DNA from: CAYQPF01 sp964419225
GTDB lineage: Bacteria > Cloacimonadota > Cloacimonadia > Cloacimonadales > CAYQPF01
DNA: 64,000 bases
Direction: 5' to 3'
Assembly: GCA_964419225.1 (NCBI GenBank)
Contig: CAYQPF010000002.1
Coordinates: 60,281-124,280 of the forward strand
The position numbers were made by a program, and so were the translations under genes. Of this stretch, positions 52,011 through 61,364 are shown piece by piece. The notes below the pieces were generated by a model. That model ran no database searches. It had not been told where the DNA came from and was given only the letters and a program-made list of their open reading frames with translations. Numbering within the stretch: the first letter of the stretch is position 1; every line of letters starts with the position of its first letter.

Positions 52011-53339
52011 ATGAAAAAGCTAATTTTCTTATTACTATTTTCAATGATTATGATTGGATTGAATGCAAAAACAATCATTCCCAGACAGTTGAAAACCACA
52101 AACTACCAGATTTTGGATAATGTAAATTCTCCCGGTGATGTTGCAATAAATATTGCAGCTCTACTCGATTGGACAGAAGTGCCAAATGCAACAAGTTATA
52201 TTGTTGAAGCATCTAATGAAAGTACTACCGGTTTTACAGATGTTAGCTCTACGGGACATTTTTATTACGAGAATACTAAAGTATATTGGTTTAGTGCTAT
52301 TTCTCAAAACTACCGGTTTTTTCGAGTAATTTCAGTTTCAGATCAGGTAGCTACTCCGGTTTTTAGTATAGCTGAAGGAACTTATAACGATGCTCAGACT
52401 GTGGAAATAACATGCACAACACTTGGGACTACTATACGCTATACAACCAATGGAGATGAACCTACTGAAACATCGGATCTATATTCAGTTCCTCTCATTA
52501 TCTCTTCAACAACAACCTTGAAGGCAAAGGCATTTAAAGCAGGAACGATTCCCAGTAATACAGCATCAGTAATTTATACAATAACTATAACTATACCTGT
52601 ACCTGCAAATTTTGTATTTGTAGCAGGAGGTACATTTAATAATGGCACTTCAGATGTCACTATATCTTCTTTCTATATTGATAAATATGAACTAACTCAA
52701 TCTTCTTATCAGTCGATAATGGACGTTAATCCTTCATACTGGCAGCAGACAGACCGTCCTGTGGAACAGGTAACTTGGTATAATTCTATAGAGTATTGTA
52801 ATAAGAGAAGCATAGCCGAAGGCTTAACACCTTGTTACAGTTATCTCACTTATGGAACTAATCCTGAGACTTGGCCATCTGGTTGGAATTTATTTAATGG
52901 CAATCATACTAATGTCTTCTGCAACTGGTCAGCAAATGGCTACCGATTACTTACCGAATCAGAGTGGGAATTTGCGGCACGGGGCGGTAACCAGACTCAT
53001 GGCTATACTTACTCAGGTTCTAATGATATAAATGCAGTTGCTTGGTCTTATAATAATTCTTATTGTACAACTCACACCGTAGGTACTAAGGCAGCTAATG
53101 AACTGGGCATTTATGATATGAGTGGCAATGTCTGGGAATGGGGCTGGGATATTTACGGAGGCTATCCATCAGGTAATCAGACTAATCCATACGGAGCAAC
53201 AATAGGCTTTAGCCGGATCTTTCGTGGTGGTAGCTGGTACGGCAGCGACAGCTACTGTACGGTGTCGTATCGGTATTGCAGCCAAGCTCCGTACAGCGAC
53301 TTCTATACAGGCTTCCGCCTCTGTAGGAATGCTCAATAA
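52011..53339 (+). CDS. Secreted FN3 / chitobiase-C / formylglycine-generating-enzyme-fold protein with DGR-like variable end
   Basis: The 442-residue protein has a signal peptide (1-19), an FN3-like domain (~45-113), a CHB_HEX_C-type strand domain (~115-190, TTIRYTTNGDEPT), and an FGE-sulfatase/C-type-lectin-like fold (~200-441). The last has FVFVAGGTFNNG, YELTQSSYQSIM, PVEQVTWYNSIEYCN, GYRLLTESEWEFAARGG, MSGNVWEWGWD and RGGSW. FGE copper cysteines are not in their usual context, so this is probably a binding domain and not an active enzyme. Codons 410-434 (53238-53312) are mostly NNC or NNT with scrambled first two bases, as in variable regions made by diversity-generating retroelements. No reverse transcriptase or template copy is found in the window. 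Good AGGAGGAG ribosome-binding site. Confidence 0.85.
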   Translation: MKKLIFLLLFSMIMIGLNAKTIIPRQLKTTNYQILDNVNSPGDVAINIAALLDWTEVPNATSYIVEASNESTTGFTDVSSTGHFYYENTKVYWFSAISQNYRFFRVISVSDQVATPVFSIAEGTYNDAQTVEITCTTLGTTIRYTTNGDEPTETSDLYSVPLIISSTTTLKAKAFKAGTIPSNTASVIYTITITIPVPANFVFVAGGTFNNGTSDVTISSFYIDKYELTQSSYQSIMDVNPSYWQQTDRPVEQVTWYNSIEYCNKRSIAEGLTPCYSYLTYGTNPETWPSGWNLFNGNHTNVFCNWSANGYRLLTESEWEFAARGGNQTHGYTYSGSNDINAVAWSYNNSYCTTHTVGTKAANELGIYDMSGNVWEWGWDIYGGYPSGNQTNPYGATIGFSRIFRGGSWYGSDSYCTVSYRYCSQAPYSDFYTGFRLCRNAQ

Positions 53340-53834
53340 AATCCTTCTGAATCACGGATGTAGAATAGGTGTCAGGTGCCAGGTGTCGGGTGTCAGTGAG
53401 AAAAGAGATATGGAGAAAGGATGTCACGGATTTTTCGGGAGTGGTGATTTGATATGAGAGGTTGATATTGTTACTCTCAGTCAAATTGGAAACTATAGGA
53501 GTAGTAGTTTACCAGCAGATTGATCCGAGAAACCTGTAATGTGTGTAATCAGTGATTCAGACAGTTAAGGGAAAATGAATTAAGGATTGAACACAATATA
53601 GTTGTTAGTGTCGGGAGAAAAGAGCAGGCAGAGATGTTCTCTTTCATATTCTTTGACAAAAAACAAGATTTAGTGATAATGGGAATGTGTAATAATCTTT
53701 CATCCTGGCGGATGAGGGATTTATATATGCCATACCTGCAGCTAAAGCTGCAGGCTAACATCTTGCGTCCTGCGGACTTAGAGATGAATGATGCGTATTA
53801 AGATTGGTAAATTGTGCGTGAGGGGAAAGGGAAA
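53340..53834. repeat. Repeat-bearing spacer
   Basis: GTGTCAG-type heptamers at 53368-53396. A perfect hairpin CCTGCAGCT-aa-AGCTGCAGG lies at 53735-53754, followed by GGCTAACATCTTGCGTCCTGCGGAC, which looks like a dispersed element. No gene and no template repeat for the preceding FGE-fold gene is seen here. Confidence 0.6.
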
Positions 53835-55559
53835 ATGAAAAAAATACCATATGGGATATCTAATTTCGAGAGAGTAGCAGTGGAAAACTATCTCTATGTA
53901 GATAAAACCAAAGCAATTGAGAGTTTGGAACAGACAGGTACCAATGTTTTTTTAATCAGACCCCGCAGATTTGGTAAGAGTTTATTCTGTGAAATGTTGA
54001 AATGGTATTATGATATTAAAGCAAAGGACAGGTTTAAGGAATTGTTTGGTGATTTATACATTGGCAAGAATCCGACACCTCTGGCAAATAGTTACCTTGT
54101 AATGAGTATGGACTTTTCAGCTATAGAAACGAGCAGAGGTTTTGAGGAATTTTATAGGAGTTTTAATTATAAGGCCATATTACAAATGAATTCTTTTATT
54201 AATCACTACAAAGACCTTCTCAAAATGGATTTATTTGATTATGAAAAACTGACTGCTGAAATGGGATTAGCTGAGTTATTTCTGAAGATTAAAGATTTGA
54301 ATTTGAAAATGTATCTCATTATCGATGAATATGATAATTTTGCCAATGACTTACTTGGTTCCGGTTCTGATAATCTTTATAAAGATGTGATGCAGGAAAA
54401 CGGTTTTGTGCGAACTTTTTACAAAGCCATCAAAGAAGGCACAAAGACAGTTCTCGACAGATTATTTGTAACAGGAGTCAGTCCCATGATGCTGGATGAT
54501 CTGACGAGTGGTGCCAATATGTTGAAAAACTATACTCTGAATATCAATCTATGCGAGTCTATGGGTTTCACAGAAGAGGAAGTTATTGGATTGATCAAAG
54601 AACTTGGCTTTGATAAAACCTTCGATTTGGAGATGATGGTCACTGAAATGCGGAATTATTATAATGGTTACGCTTTTAATGAATATGCCAAAAATAAAGT
54701 ATATAATAGTGATATGGTTTTGTTTTTCCTTGATAGAATTAATGACAGCGGTAGATATCCTAAAGACTTAATCGACATGAATGTCCAGACTGATTATGGC
54801 AAACTCAGAAGAATTGCCATGATTTTCAATTCCAATGATACAATTAATGAAGTGACTCTTACAGAAGAAGTTTATCTGGAAAAGATTGTAGAGAAAGTCA
54901 GTATTCAAAATTTATTTTCTTACGATCACTTTATCTCGCTTTTGTTCTATATGGGTCTTTTGACCATTGATAATACTTATACTGTTTCCAGCGGGATTAA
55001 ACTCAAAATACCGAATTATGTTGTCCGGAAAATGTACTGGGATGCCGTTTTTAGTGAGATGATCAGAAAGAATGAGAGTAGTTCAAAGGCTATGGAAATC
55101 TTAAGAGCTGTGGATAAAATGGCGCAATACGGTGAAATAACAGAATTTTTAGATATAATTTCCGGTTCCTTGAAGCAAGTATCTAATCGTAGTTTGATTA
55201 AATTCGAAGAAAAGTACATCAAGTTATTGTTCCTGTTTCATGTCAGTATTTCCAGATTGTATGTTCCTACCGATGAAAAAGAACTGGACAACGGATATGT
55301 TGACGTATGCTTGGAACGAGGAAGTGACTGGGAACACTTTAAGTATGATTACATTATCGAGATGAAATACATTCCTCAAAAGGATCTCAAAAAGAAAGAT
55401 TATCTGAGTGAGGTGAAAGAAAAAGGTTTAAAACAGCTGAGTGGATATCTGCAAAGTGAATATGTGAAGAACAAATTTAAAGGGCGTAATCTGAAAGCAG
55501 GACTTCTTATCTTCAAAGGAAAAGGAAGTTATGAGTGGGAAGAGATAGATATTAGTTAA
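53835..55559 (+). CDS. AAA-ATPase-like / PD-(D/E)XK nuclease protein (DUF1703 type)
   Basis: ATG at 53835 starts the typical MKKIPYGISNFERV..YLYVDKTK; a GTG at 53814 also opens the frame. The 574-residue protein has an N-terminal AAA-like domain with a modified Walker A (LIRPRRFGKSL, ~40-50) and LIIDEYDNFAN as Walker B. The middle region is helical, and the C-terminus has a PD-(D/E)XK-like core (GYVDVCLER..YDYIIEMKYI..). These proteins occur in many copies in some anaerobes and are suspected to be mobile or defence-related; no function is proven. The gene is isolated between repeat-bearing spacers. Confidence 0.85.
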   Translation: MKKIPYGISNFERVAVENYLYVDKTKAIESLEQTGTNVFLIRPRRFGKSLFCEMLKWYYDIKAKDRFKELFGDLYIGKNPTPLANSYLVMSMDFSAIETSRGFEEFYRSFNYKAILQMNSFINHYKDLLKMDLFDYEKLTAEMGLAELFLKIKDLNLKMYLIIDEYDNFANDLLGSGSDNLYKDVMQENGFVRTFYKAIKEGTKTVLDRLFVTGVSPMMLDDLTSGANMLKNYTLNINLCESMGFTEEEVIGLIKELGFDKTFDLEMMVTEMRNYYNGYAFNEYAKNKVYNSDMVLFFLDRINDSGRYPKDLIDMNVQTDYGKLRRIAMIFNSNDTINEVTLTEEVYLEKIVEKVSIQNLFSYDHFISLLFYMGLLTIDNTYTVSSGIKLKIPNYVVRKMYWDAVFSEMIRKNESSSKAMEILRAVDKMAQYGEITEFLDIISGSLKQVSNRSLIKFEEKYIKLLFLFHVSISRLYVPTDEKELDNGYVDVCLERGSDWEHFKYDYIIEMKYIPQKDLKKKDYLSEVKEKGLKQLSGYLQSEYVKNKFKGRNLKAGLLIFKGKGSYEWEEIDIS

Positions 55560-55714
55560 GAGATAGGAGTTAAGAGATAATATTGTAGAATCTTTCTTCA
55601 AACTGGTTTCCGGTCATGGAGATGACGCAACTCGCGTCAAATAAATAAGGATTCGAACCGAATCATTTCCATATGGAGAAAGAATTGCTTATTTTTCTAC
55701 AGCTACATACTTTC

Positions 55715-56437
55715 TTATTTTCCAGCCCTAATAAACAAAAACTGCGGATTCTTTGTCAATCTGTCATATCCCTCTGGCTGTGCTTCTTTAAATTGCTCTG
55801 TCGGCATTGGCTCTAAAAGTTTCTCTAAAGTAAATCCTGCATTGAGTAAAGGATTAATTATCTCTGACATAGGTCGTCGATAGAACTGAACGTTAACCTT
55901 TCCGTTACTTGTGTTCCAAACATCATTTAGTAATTCTGTACGGAAGTAACTGTCGGTTTTGAAATAAGTAAAATCCATGAAAGGATGATGTACGGAAAAT
56001 ATAAAACACCCATCTTTTTTAAGAATTCTGTTAAATTCTGCCAATACTGGTTCCCAATTTCTGATGTAATGCAAAGTTAAGGATGATAGAATAATGTCAA
56101 GAGACTCATCTTCCAGAAAACTCAAGGGCTGATTCAAATCAGCCTGGATAATCCTGGCTTGATCACCTACTCTCTTTCTGGTCATTTCCACCATTTTTGG
56201 ACTGAAATCCATGGCTGTACAATCAGCTTTATTATCGATCAGCCACTTGGTGTACCAGCCTGCAGCACACGCTACATCCAGCACTTTCTTTCCTGCTACC
56301 TCAGGTAATAATGATAATGTGGCAGGTCTTTCATAATATGCATTGAACGGCTTTGTATCCACCTCATGGAAATAGTACTCTGCCATCTCCTCATAAGCTT
56401 CCAGAGATACAGATTCTTCTTTAATGAATTTTTTCAT
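55715..56437 (-). CDS. Class I SAM-dependent methyltransferase
   Basis: A 240-residue protein with the UbiE/type 11 methyltransferase core: VLDVACAAGWYTKWL (motif I), DCTAMDFSPKMVEMTRKR, IIQADLNQPL, and LDIILSSLTLHYIRNWEPVLAEFNRILKKDGCFIFSVHHPF. The substrate is unknown. It is a single gene with no clear partner. The flanking spacers (55560-55714 and 56438-56643) contain short repeats and a G-rich run (CCCCCTGCCCATAG..GGGAAGGGGGTCGGGGGG near 56513-56552). Confidence 0.85.
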   Translation of the reverse strand: MKKFIKEESVSLEAYEEMAEYYFHEVDTKPFNAYYERPATLSLLPEVAGKKVLDVACAAGWYTKWLIDNKADCTAMDFSPKMVEMTRKRVGDQARIIQADLNQPLSFLEDESLDIILSSLTLHYIRNWEPVLAEFNRILKKDGCFIFSVHHPFMDFTYFKTDSYFRTELLNDVWNTSNGKVNVQFYRRPMSEIINPLLNAGFTLEKLLEPMPTEQFKEAQPEGYDRLTKNPQFLFIRAGK

Positions 56438-56643
56438 TTATTAGTCCTGTCTAACAACAATATCGATTGTGTCTAATTAAAGCTATACAATTATGGCTTT
56501 CCAACCATTTATCTCCCCCTGCCCATAGTAGAAGGGAAGGGGGTCGGGGGGAAGGGTTATTATACTGTTTTTCTTTTAATCTATGTTTAGTAACAAACAC
56601 CATTTTGTATTGTCTCATGATTTAAAAGTAGTCAGCTTCTCGA

Positions 56644-56877
56644 CTAAACTTTATTCTTCTTTCTCTCATTTAAATAATTCATTGCAAAAGCAAAAAATAC
56701 TGAAGCACAGAACGCAGAAATTATACGCCCAGTTGTGAAAAATATCTGCATATTAGTCACAAAATCTATCTGCCGATTATCATAGAGATGCCAAACAAAC
56801 AATACTGCTAAAAATCCAAAAAAATACCCGAACAACCTCGTATAAAACTTCTTTTTCTCAATAATAGTCAATTTCAC
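56644..56877 (-). CDS. Small two-helix membrane protein downstream of the RND pump
   Basis: About 77 residues with two predicted transmembrane helices (LFGYFFGFLAVLFVWHLY and GRIISAFCASVFFAFAMNYL) and a basic C-terminus (NERKKNKV). GTG at 56877 is chosen because GGAGG precedes it by four bases; the ATG at 56889 has no such site. It lies ~30 bases after the pump gene on the same strand, so it may be in its operon. No family is recognised. Confidence 0.6.
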   Translation of the reverse strand: MKLTIIEKKKFYTRLFGYFFGFLAVLFVWHLYDNRQIDFVTNMQIFFTTGRIISAFCASVFFAFAMNYLNERKKNKV

Positions 56878-56909
56878 TCTCCCTCCCATTAATAATTGAT
56901 AATTAATAA

Positions 56910-59900
56910 TTATTTAAGCTTCCTGAACCCTTCTTCAAAGTAAGAATAAACCACCGGTACAAAGATCAACGTTATCAAAGTCGAACTGATCAACCCGCCT
57001 ACAACCGCTCTGGCCAAGGGTGCCTGAGCTTCACCGCCTTCACCTAAGCCTATCGCCATAGGCAGTAAGCCCAAAATTGTTGCCAGTGCTGTCATCAGGA
57101 TCGGTCTTAATCTTCTTCGTCCTGCTTCTTTGATCGCATCTCTCACAGGCATCCCGTCCCGGCGTCTGAGCAGATTAGTTGTGTCCACAAGTAATATGGC
57201 ATTATTCACCACAATACCACCTAGCATTATACACCCAATATAGGATTGAATATTGAAAGTTGTCCCTGTCAAAAAGAGCATCAAGACAACTCCAATAACA
57301 GCCAATGGTACTGAAAACATAACAATAAAAGGATCTTTGATTGATTCATACTGACATGCCATAACCATGAAAATCAGGATCAACGACAGGATAAACCCAA
57401 CCAACAACTCGCTAAATGCCTTCTTTTGCTCTTTATAGTCACCTGTAATTTCAACTGTGAACCCAGTGGGAACGGGAACCTCTTTCAACTTTTCCTGAAT
57501 ATCACTGATAACTGAGCTGATATTCCTGCCACTTAAATTCGCCGAAACATCAATCATTCTCTCCTGATTGACTCTCTCTATCTGCGAGGAACTCTCACTT
57601 TTCTCTGTTTTCACCACATTATTTAAAACTATCGGCTGACCTGATGAATTAGTAATGGAAAGGTTTAACACTTCACTCAGAGGCATCTGATCTGCATCTT
57701 TTACCTGTACTTTGATGGGATACTCTTTGCCTGCTTCTGTGTAGGAACCTGCTTTTTTGCCAGATAAAACTGTTTCCATCATGCCGGCAATCTGTTCAAC
57801 CGATAAGCCCATTTGAGCAGCTTTCTCCCGATCAATATTAACTAAATCCTCGGGTGAACCAACTGACCGACTTAGATTAACATCTGTTATCCCGTCAACT
57901 GATTCTACGGCTGTCAGGATCTGCTTACATACTTTCTGTGCTACTTCCTGATCATGTCCTCTGACCTGAATCTCAATACGACCACCACCACCGCCCATTA
58001 CTCGAGTCATCTGATTGTTACTTGCTGTTCTAACCCTGACTTTTACCCCGGGTAAATTCTTTAACAATTTACGGATCTCTGTGGAAATTTCTTCATCTGA
58101 TCTGGATCTTTTCGACTTAGAGACAAGACTTATTCTCATCTGTCCCGTATTGGATGCGTTTGCTCCATAACCTGATCCTCCGATAGTGGAAGCGATATTT
58201 ATTACCTCAGGTATCTTGCTGGCGATTTTCTTCTCGGCATATTTCATCTTTGCATCAATCATCTCCAGCCTTGATCCGACTTCCATATCCATATTCACCC
58301 TGATTTCACCTTCATCTGATCTGGGCATTAACTCAGAACCAATAAATGGGATGATTAATAAACTTCCTAAAAACATGCCTGAAGCAATCAGAGTAGTCTT
58401 TCTTCTATGATTCAAAGCATAATTGAGTATGCCCTGATATTTAACTTCAATTACGTGCAGAATATTTCCTGTCCAGTCAAATAGTCTGCGACGAAAACCT
58501 TTAGCATCACCCTTGGGTGTGGAACTTACATTCAACATCCTGCTCGATAACATTGGAACTAAGGTTAGTGCTGTTGCAAGGGAGCATGCCATAGAAAACA
58601 CGATCACAAAAGCCAATTGCTTAAACATGATGCCTGTCATGCCGCGGACAAATACCAAGGGAAGGAATACCACCAGAGAAGCCAATGTGCTGGCTATGAT
58701 CGGGGGTGTTACTTCTTCAGCACCAAATACTGCTGCTTCTACACTACCTTTGCCTTTCTCCCTCTGTCGGAAAATGTTCTCCAAGACCACAATAGAATTG
58801 TCCAGTAAGTGCCCTATTCCCAAGGCTAAACCGCCCAGAGTCATCAAATTCAGAGTGAATCCATTGAAATATAACAGCCCGAAAGTTGCCATTACGGATA
58901 TTGGTATAGCCGTGGCAATTACAGCGGTACTCTTTAAATTTCTTAAAAACACTAAAAGAATAAGGATTGCCAGAATCCCACCTTCTACTGCCGATCTGGT
59001 AACATTATTGATGGATTGTTTTACGTAGATTGATGTGTCTATCAATGAAACAATTGTTATCTGTGGCAGACTGCGGTTTATATTCTCCAACTCAGCTATA
59101 ACACCCTTAGCTACCTGAACAGTGTTGGTCCCGGATTGCTTATTTACCGAGATTTGTACTCCCGGTTCCTGATTAATTCTGATCAACCGCGTTACTTTGC
59201 TTGCACTATCATCAACTGAGGCAATATCTTTCAAAGAAATGGAAACTCCATCCCTACTCATCACAACAGTATTTCGTAATTGTTCCAGATTGTCAAATAC
59301 TCCAGGTACCCGAACAGTTATTTGATACTTACCCTGATATACTGAACCTGCCGGTAAATTTACATTGGCTGCCTTCACTTTACTGATTATCTGATCCAGA
59401 GGAATCTTCAGTGCTTTTAATTTCTGGGAATCTATGTTGATATGTATTTCTCTTTCCAAACCACCCCGAACATCAACTCCTGCAACTCCGGGAACTCTTT
59501 CCAGTCTGTAATTCACCTGCTCATCTATCAGTTTTCTGAGTTTTATCGGATCTAATTTACTCGTTACTCCCAATGTTAATACGGGTGTAGCTGCCAAATC
59601 AAACTTACGCAATGATGGTCTGCTTGCTTCATCCGGCAAGGTGGCAATCACTCGGTCCAGCCTGTCTCTCAGATCATTGGCTGCCGTGTCCAAATTAGTG
59701 CCCCAGTTAAAGGTTACTTGGACATTACTGTTACCTTCCGATGATTGAGACGATATATCCTGCACACCAGGTACAGCACTAACGGCTTGCTCAATTTTCT
59801 TAGTAACAAGCTCTTCCATAACCAAGGGACTTGCCTTGGAATAAGAAGTGGAAATACTGATCGTGGGAGATGTAATATCAGGCATCAGATCGATAGGTAA

Positions 59901-59993
59901 TCTGGTCAGTGAAATTCCTCCCAAAATTAATACTATCAAAACTATCATAATGGTGAAGATCGGCCTGTTAACTGCTCCTTGCGTAAGCTTCAT
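56910..59993 (-). CDS. RND efflux pump inner-membrane transporter (AcrB/HAE1 type)
   Basis: A 1027-residue transporter starting MKLTQGAVNRPIFTIMIV, after AAGGA; a longer frame reaches 60059 but overlaps the adaptor gene. It has twelve helices and two large periplasmic loops. Landmarks are GGISLTRLPIDLMPDITSPTISIST, the proton-relay region GLALGIGHLLDNSIVVLENI (one Asp, second replaced by Asn as in many non-proteobacterial members) and GTTFNIQSYIGCIMLGGIVVNNAILLVDTTN. PLARAVVGGLISST closes the second half. The substrate could be drugs, metals or lipids. It follows its adaptor by one base. Confidence 0.93.
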   Translation of the reverse strand: MKLTQGAVNRPIFTIMIVLIVLILGGISLTRLPIDLMPDITSPTISISTSYSKASPLVMEELVTKKIEQAVSAVPGVQDISSQSSEGNSNVQVTFNWGTNLDTAANDLRDRLDRVIATLPDEASRPSLRKFDLAATPVLTLGVTSKLDPIKLRKLIDEQVNYRLERVPGVAGVDVRGGLEREIHINIDSQKLKALKIPLDQIISKVKAANVNLPAGSVYQGKYQITVRVPGVFDNLEQLRNTVVMSRDGVSISLKDIASVDDSASKVTRLIRINQEPGVQISVNKQSGTNTVQVAKGVIAELENINRSLPQITIVSLIDTSIYVKQSINNVTRSAVEGGILAILILLVFLRNLKSTAVIATAIPISVMATFGLLYFNGFTLNLMTLGGLALGIGHLLDNSIVVLENIFRQREKGKGSVEAAVFGAEEVTPPIIASTLASLVVFLPLVFVRGMTGIMFKQLAFVIVFSMACSLATALTLVPMLSSRMLNVSSTPKGDAKGFRRRLFDWTGNILHVIEVKYQGILNYALNHRRKTTLIASGMFLGSLLIIPFIGSELMPRSDEGEIRVNMDMEVGSRLEMIDAKMKYAEKKIASKIPEVINIASTIGGSGYGANASNTGQMRISLVSKSKRSRSDEEISTEIRKLLKNLPGVKVRVRTASNNQMTRVMGGGGGRIEIQVRGHDQEVAQKVCKQILTAVESVDGITDVNLSRSVGSPEDLVNIDREKAAQMGLSVEQIAGMMETVLSGKKAGSYTEAGKEYPIKVQVKDADQMPLSEVLNLSITNSSGQPIVLNNVVKTEKSESSSQIERVNQERMIDVSANLSGRNISSVISDIQEKLKEVPVPTGFTVEITGDYKEQKKAFSELLVGFILSLILIFMVMACQYESIKDPFIVMFSVPLAVIGVVLMLFLTGTTFNIQSYIGCIMLGGIVVNNAILLVDTTNLLRRRDGMPVRDAIKEAGRRRLRPILMTALATILGLLPMAIGLGEGGEAQAPLARAVVGGLISSTLITLIFVPVVYSYFEEGFRKLK

Positions 59994-59994
59994 A

Positions 59995-61206
59995 TTATTC
60001 CTTCCTCTGCTTACCGGATTTCTTGCCTTCAGCTTTCGGAAGTGATATTTTCTTGCCATTCTCTAATTGGTCCTGACCCAGTATCACTACATCACCCTCA
60101 ACCATAGGTGAAATGATCTCTACAAACTCAGGACTCTGAATCCCAATTTCCACTTTGATAAATTTGGCTTTCATTTCTTTCTTATTTATTGTATATATTC
60201 CAGTTTCACCTTTGCTCTTACATATAGCGGCCAAAGGAACTACTGTCACATTTTTCTTCTGCTGATAAGAAATCATAACTTTAGCAAACATCCCCGGTTT
60301 CATCTTGTTTTGCGGATTGGTTATTTCAATTTCCACTCTTGCTTGTCTTGATGCTTCTTGCAACAAGGGTGCAATTCTGGCAATCTTGCCTCTGAATTTC
60401 TCATCCGGATATGAGTCTGTTGTGATAATTGCTTCCTGACCGATCTTTATTTTGGAATAATCACTTTCTATTATGTCGATAACTGCGATAAGAGTATTAA
60501 TATCCATTATTGAAACAATGGAAGAACCTGTGTTCAACATCGTTCCTTCGTCCACAAATTTCTCTCCAATAACCCTGTATTGTCCCGCATCACTCCAATC
60601 TGCTGTAATCTTTGTATCAGATAATTCGATTTCGGCTGACTTAAGATTTGCGGTGCTGCTTAAAACATTAGCCTGAGCTACATTATTTTTTGATCTGTTA
60701 GTAATGAATAAGGAATTTGCCTGATCATACTCGGTCTGTGAGATATAGTTTTTTTCTAAAAGTGCTTTTTCTTTGACTAATTCTTTTTCGGAAATTTCTA
60801 ACGCATCCTGAGTTTGGATAGCCGTTGCTTTCGCCATTTCTAAAGCAGCTTTTGCTTTTTCATGTTCTTGTTTGTAAAGTCTTTCATCTAATTGAGCAAT
60901 AATCTGTCCTTTTTTTACGGGATCACCTATGTTTACAAATAGTTTTTTTAATTGTCCTGATACTTTGGGTGCTACAATAAATTTATTTTTTGCAATAAGT
61001 GTCCCGCTGAAAGTGCCTGTGTCATTCATATCCATCTTTGCCGTTTTGCCAATTTCAACTGCGACAGCCTGCTTTCCACGTTGTCCACCCGGTCCACCGC
61101 CTGCACCTTCTTTGTCTCCGGCACTGCTGATCTTCACATATATTCTCCAACCAAAAATCACTACAAACAACACAACTATTAGCCTGACCCACTTACTTTT
61201 CATCAT
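59995..61206 (-). CDS. RND efflux periplasmic adaptor subunit
   Basis: The 403-residue protein starts with a membrane anchor (VRLIVVLFVVIFGWRIYV), then a glycine-rich stretch. A lipoyl-like half (FIVAPKVSGQLKKLFVNIGDPVKKGQIIAQLD) leads into an alpha-hairpin (~85-160), and the beta-barrel and membrane-proximal domains follow. The C-terminus is basic. It joins the inner-membrane transporter to an outer-membrane channel of the TolC kind. No tolC-like gene lies in the window. Confidence 0.92.
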   Translation of the reverse strand: MMKSKWVRLIVVLFVVIFGWRIYVKISSAGDKEGAGGGPGGQRGKQAVAVEIGKTAKMDMNDTGTFSGTLIAKNKFIVAPKVSGQLKKLFVNIGDPVKKGQIIAQLDERLYKQEHEKAKAALEMAKATAIQTQDALEISEKELVKEKALLEKNYISQTEYDQANSLFITNRSKNNVAQANVLSSTANLKSAEIELSDTKITADWSDAGQYRVIGEKFVDEGTMLNTGSSIVSIMDINTLIAVIDIIESDYSKIKIGQEAIITTDSYPDEKFRGKIARIAPLLQEASRQARVEIEITNPQNKMKPGMFAKVMISYQQKKNVTVVPLAAICKSKGETGIYTINKKEMKAKFIKVEIGIQSPEFVEIISPMVEGDVVILGQDQLENGKKISLPKAEGKKSGKQRKE

Positions 61207-61217
61207 TTACAAACTCC

Positions 61218-61246
61218 TAAATACTATATCTCATTAATCAAGACAA
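61218..61246 (-). promoter_or_regulatory. Candidate promoter for the RND operon
   Basis: Minus-strand TTGTCT (61246-61241), 17-base spacer, TATTTA (61223-61218), just ahead of an AGGAG and the adaptor start codon. Confidence 0.4.
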
Positions 61247-61302
61247 TAATATTTGCAATATCCTGCAAGTTTTTTTTACTATTCCTGGATTTAATGAAAT
61301 TG

Positions 61303-61330
61303 GTGAAACCCGCAGGCAAGTATTAAGGAG
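61303..61330. repeat. Dispersed repeat copy (GAAACCCGCAGGCAA..)
   Basis: Twenty-six bases identical to the copy at 31736-31761, 29.5 kb away, in another gene spacer. A shorter third copy is at 31869-31885. Confidence 0.75.
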
Positions 61331-61364
61331 CTATTTAGGAGCTAGAGGGGAAAGTGCCATGATA

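Noticed and set aside
52011..55559. A complete diversity-generating retroelement
   Set aside because: No reverse transcriptase ORF, template repeat or adjacent avd is present; only a target-like variable region is seen. The four-helix-bundle gene at 8.4 kb is too distant to count.
58513..59028. 171-residue ORF antisense to the RND transporter
   Set aside because: Shadow of a strongly conserved membrane-protein gene; composition follows the opposite frame.
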